A stretch of 64,000 bases of DNA. It comes from Panaeolus papilionaceus. Its lineage: Eukaryota > Basidiomycota > Agaricomycetes > Agaricales. Below the pieces are notes generated by a model. It saw only the letters and a list, made by a program, of their open reading frames with translations. It did no database searches and was not told where the DNA came from. The translations under genes were made by a program, and so were the position numbers. Shown here piece after piece: positions 60,263 to 64,000 of the stretch (position 1 is the first letter of the stretch; the number at the start of each line of letters is the position of its first letter). The DNA lies in assembly GCA_015501605.1 (NCBI GenBank), contig JADNRZ010000014.1, forward strand, positions 372,001 through 436,000, written 5' to 3'.

Positions 60263-61401
60263 GTCATAGGATTCTGCAGAGTTGATTCTCACCGCAATTT
60301 AACTTTGAAGTGTATTTTACGAGGCCCCTTAGGGTCTCGTTCTTATGTCACTGACTTAGGACCCTTTTCTACATGCTCTTATTTGCCATCAGCGTCTGGA
60401 TACACAGCCCCGTCGTCAGCCTGACGCACTTTGTGCAACTCTTCCCGATTGAATGTGCTCTTATTTGGCGGATACTCAATACTTTGCCCTGTCCGAAAGC
60501 GCTTCGCGTTTAATGAGAGTTTAATGGCTTGGGTATCCCAAAATAGCACGCTCCAATTGAGAAACTCAATTTGAACCGCAACAGGAGCATTGGGTTCCGA
60601 ACGCTGGCATTTGAAACGGCCTTGGAACATGCCAGGATTGCTATGCAAGTCATGGCCCTCGTCCATAACGGCGCTGCCTACGTTTGGCTCTATCCCTCTC
60701 AACGCAGGTCAAAGCTACTTCAAGGATTGCTGCTAGAACTTATAAGCAAGGAAGTATTGCTTGAATAAGCCTCGGACCTGACGACTGTCTCCAGTCGAGG
60801 ACATGATTTAGTTCAAACACAAGCCATGCCGTCGTACTCACTCGATCACTAATATTTTGAAGGCAACGCTTAATCCGCGTATGGGGCTTCAGTCTCTCTG
60901 TACATTTTTCGTTGTCTTAACTGAGATATGTCTTGGGCCGTGCAGAAGGAACGCGAAGGCAACATCCTCAGAAACGTTGACACAGCAATCATTTGCCTCC
61001 GATGTATTAGGGTGTGAAGTGCCTAGAAGCTTTGCATGCATGCACGGATGAGTGAAGTTAATCGTACTGTATCTGGGTATATTAAATACAAGCAACAGAA
61101 AGGAAACACGACGGTGTTTCTACATAATATGAGCGTGAGTAAACGATTTCCAATGTATATTGTACTTTTCTGTTTTCTAATGTTTTTTTCTGTTTATACG
61201 ACACTGCCTCGAGCGATAATAATACCGACAAATCAGATACAGAATCAGCTGACACAAATTCAAGTAAATAGTGAGCTTGAGAGAGGAGAAAAAACCCCGG
61301 GAAGTGCGGATTGTAAATGGGAAGGTGGGATGCTCTCCGAGCAGCTGCGAAACTCCGAAACACAAGCCTCTTGATCAGGCGCCCGTCAGTGTTTTACCAC
61401 A
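60263..61401. other. 1.1 kb without a supported gene
   Basis: Upstream region of the F-box gene and 3' flank of the next minus-strand gene. Frames at 60571-60768 and 61036-61374 (plus) and 60379-60702 (minus) have no recognisable domain. Confidence 0.45.
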
Positions 61402-62510
61402 TCACCCACTCAAGGAGGAATAGTGACTACCAGCGGCGCTCAAGTTGTTCTGGGGTGCAACATGCCACTCAAAATCTCCAGAATTGCCTTGAAGGTCCGA
61501 GGTGGGGCATTCTAATAACTCTAAATTGGGCGGAATATTATAAGCCTCTTGACCATAGTGCATTTCACGTGGTTGATCGTTGCGGTACTCAGCTTGCCTA
61601 GGAGTCGCACCGGCAGAGGGCCATCCATTGGCAAAAGCGGGATGAGACGGATAGCTATAACTCTGTTCATAGGATGGAAGTATTTCATTCCCGCGATGAT
61701 AAGATGTGTACTGCATCGTCGGAGGCGCAGAATCAGGACCTTGGATGAAGGTTGGAATCGGGACTGCTCCTCGCGAATGACCCCAATTTGGGTCATTGGA
61801 CGGCACGAGGGGAGGTCCAGATTCCACGTTACAGTTCGAGTCCATGACGCCTGGCATCTCTGACGGAGGGCTAGGGGGTGGATGGTATATCCCGATGTTC
61901 TCCCATGGGGCCGACGAGACGAGAGAGGCTAACCGAATTGTCTGTAGCCAGTCTTCGTCAATCGGATGTGGGCCAGACGAGCTTGTCGGACTGCGTTCGA
62001 CTGGGAATGAGTAGCCAAGTCCGTTACCAAGCTCGTGCGCATGTCCCACTGGCTGGGATGGTGTATTGGGAGGTTGTGGGGGAGAAATAGGTGGAGAATG
62101 AGAAGGAGACACGCGTTTTCGAGGCTTCCTTAGACCGGGCTTCGCCAAGCCACCCTTCATGACCGCAGGTCTAATGAAAGAAGTTTAACAGAAAGGTCGA
62201 TAGACAAGATGAACAACATACCTTTCTTTTTTGTTCTTGCGGCTAGCCTTGGGGCGCTTGGGCTTATTGCACCATTGTTCTCCGTTGACAGGAAAAAGCT
62301 GAAGCAGTATTAGTTATGAGTGCAACGCGAGTTCCACCATAGGTATCCACATACATCCTTTGCACCTTTCAATTTAGCAAGTCGCTTAATGAGTCGCTTC
62401 GATGTTTTAGGAGGGGTAGGCGATTGAATCGTCGCGGGAGCGGTGGACATTTCGAGCATGTCCGCGTCTTGGGTCTGCGTATAGTCGGAGTAGTGACCAG
62501 GAGGCATCAT
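61402..62510 (-). CDS. Disordered basic/proline-rich protein of unknown function
   Basis: Three exons, 62510-62355, 62298-62222 and 62170-61402, sum to 1002 bp and 333 residues. Residues 1-50 include APATIQSPTPPKTSKRLIKR. A short strongly basic segment follows (CNKPKRPKASRKNKKERP), then RKPRKRVSPSHSPPISPPQP. The rest is rich in Pro, Ser, Tyr and Asn with no predicted domain. The basic run could be a nuclear localisation signal or DNA-binding AT-hook-like stretch, so a nuclear role is possible. I do not recognise the family. Introns are canonical (GTATGT/CTTCAG and GTATGT/CATTAG). Confidence 0.65.
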
Positions 62511-64000
62511 GATGGAAATCAGAGGAAACTGTGTGGAAGACCGTTGGAATAAGATACAGAGTGTTTTTATATACGGTAACTGAAAGCCAGCTCTCTCGTT
62601 ATACATGCATTGCACGCATTTGAACCTTTTCAGAGGTTGTGCCAACTTTTTGGTCGGACCGGCTACATCGCCATATTTCTGAATCTATCCGCTATCTAAG
62701 GAGGAATTTGGTATCCGACGCTCTATCGAAGCACTTCATCACATTCAATACGATCACTTACATTTGTATAACCAGAGGTCCCATTTTCGGGCTTGTTTTA
62801 ATTTTAGGACCAATTTTGGTTTTTGCATGTTCAAACAGAGAAGACCCGTGGTAATCATGCTTTGACGAATTGACCACATATGGCTTGCCAACCATGCTTT
62901 AAGCACAGCGCCTCGAGCACCTGATAAGTATGCAGCCATGCTGCAATGTCATAAAACAGGGATGTTTCATCTTTATGAACTGTCACGGTTACCAAACCCA
63001 GCCGGAGCAGGTTGAGCGCTTAATGACGTCGACATCAACATCCTTTAAATTTCACAGAGTCACAGAACCTAGATTCTGGTCCAAGGACGATGGAATATCC
63101 AGGGTCAACTTTCGAATGGGGTTGGCTTCTTTATCCAGGATGCGCCTTCAGCCAGCCTCGCGTTGGTATGATCCGAACAATGCTTATATCCGCAGCGCTT
63201 GGTTGATGCAAATTCGACTTCTTAACATATCCATTTACTTGATCATATCGAATATATCAAGCCTATTCAGGAGCAATTGATAACGAAGTCGTGTGCATGC
63301 ATTGGAGCATCAAATAATCTGTCCAACAAGCTCAGATCACGGAAATCGCAGTTCTAACATTGTATATCCCAATTGTGAGTTATGTAAACTGCTGAGAAGG
63401 CCTACCCGAGGGTTTGGTGCAGGAGAGTGCAGGGCGTGAATCCGGTAACTTGACCACAGCAAAAAAGGAGGCACCAGAGAAATTCCAGCCATTCTTAGAA
63501 ATCTTACTATAATCAGTAGTATCGATCCTGATGACGAAGATTGTCGAATTGATCCACAGTCCAATTTTAAGCGAGAGATAACTTCGTACTCGGTAGCAGA
63601 AGAAAGGGAATACTATGCGAGTTAAATTTCGTGTGTAAATAATCGGGATCCCGACACCTTGAGGATAAGGGGAAAAAGGTTAACAGAGCCTGTTATGGTG
63701 CCTAAAATGATAAACACGCAGCCTGCAGCACTTGAAGTGGAGAGGGTCTACTGTAGCATGTCCGATTATGATCGAAAACGGGCGGTCTCAAATCCGCCAG
63801 AGCAAACGCTCGTATCGAATGCCCAGGCGTAAGTTCAACCATTAAAGGAGCATATCAACACGGAGAACGGAGAATACGATAAGGAGAGACAAGGTTTCCC
63901 TTTTTTCTCTCTTCGTGTTGAGGTTTGTGCATTTTGGAATTGAAGGAGGTTGGGAGGATTGAATGAGTCGTGGGCGGTCTTAGGCATATTGAATACCGGC
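62511..64000. other. Right-end region without a supported gene
   Basis: The first part is the promoter of the disordered-protein gene. Frames at 62639-62854, 62930-63280 (plus) and 63337-63564 (minus) show no domains. A gene may begin beyond the window edge. Confidence 0.4.

Overview
The window looks like nuclear DNA of a mushroom-forming basidiomycete (Agaricomycetes). Genes on both strands are cut by many 45-65 bp GT-AG introns, and the families present fit this class: F-box/LRR-like proteins, DUF6533 seven-helix membrane proteins, a family 4 rhamnogalacturonan lyase, and Spc25, Eco1, Mlh1, Furry, Rpn1 and B-type cyclins of fungal type. Species was not determined. Exon joins were worked out by hand from splice signals, reading phase and protein similarity. 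Where a join is listed, the exons sum to a whole number of codons.

Left margin (1-6.3 kb): the end of an F-box/LRR-like gene, a broken tandem copy of it, an intact F-box gene, a small secreted cysteine protein, and repeat copy A on the minus strand.

Conserved core (6.6-44 kb): SPC25, ECO1, a DUF1275 membrane protein, an ARM/TPR-like MYND-finger protein, a many-exon pectin (RG-I) lyase, a GPCR-like seven-helix protein, a divergent CBS-protein/MLH1 pair, a very large Furry/Tao3 gene divergent from RPN1, mitochondrial uS15, and a B-type cyclin divergent from a 2-hydroxyacid dehydrogenase. Chromosome segregation, cohesion, mismatch repair, mitotic control and protein turnover are well represented.

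Duplicated and variable part (45-55 kb): two neighbouring DUF6533 paralogs, of which the upstream one has lost two splice acceptors and gained an intron, then 3.4 kb without a recognisable gene, then a second B-type cyclin on the same strand as the first.

Right margin (55-64 kb): an intron-bearing tRNA-Asp directly upstream of a Bin3/MePCE-type RNA-capping methyltransferase, repeat copy B in opposite orientation to copy A, another F-box gene, and a gene for a disordered basic/proline-rich protein.

The least explained item is the repeat pair. The copies are 52 kb apart and inverted. Their flanks have diverged, but a 338-341 bp core is almost identical, rich in inverted repeats, and has no convincing coding function. 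I found no CRISPR array, rRNA gene or intact autonomous transposon.
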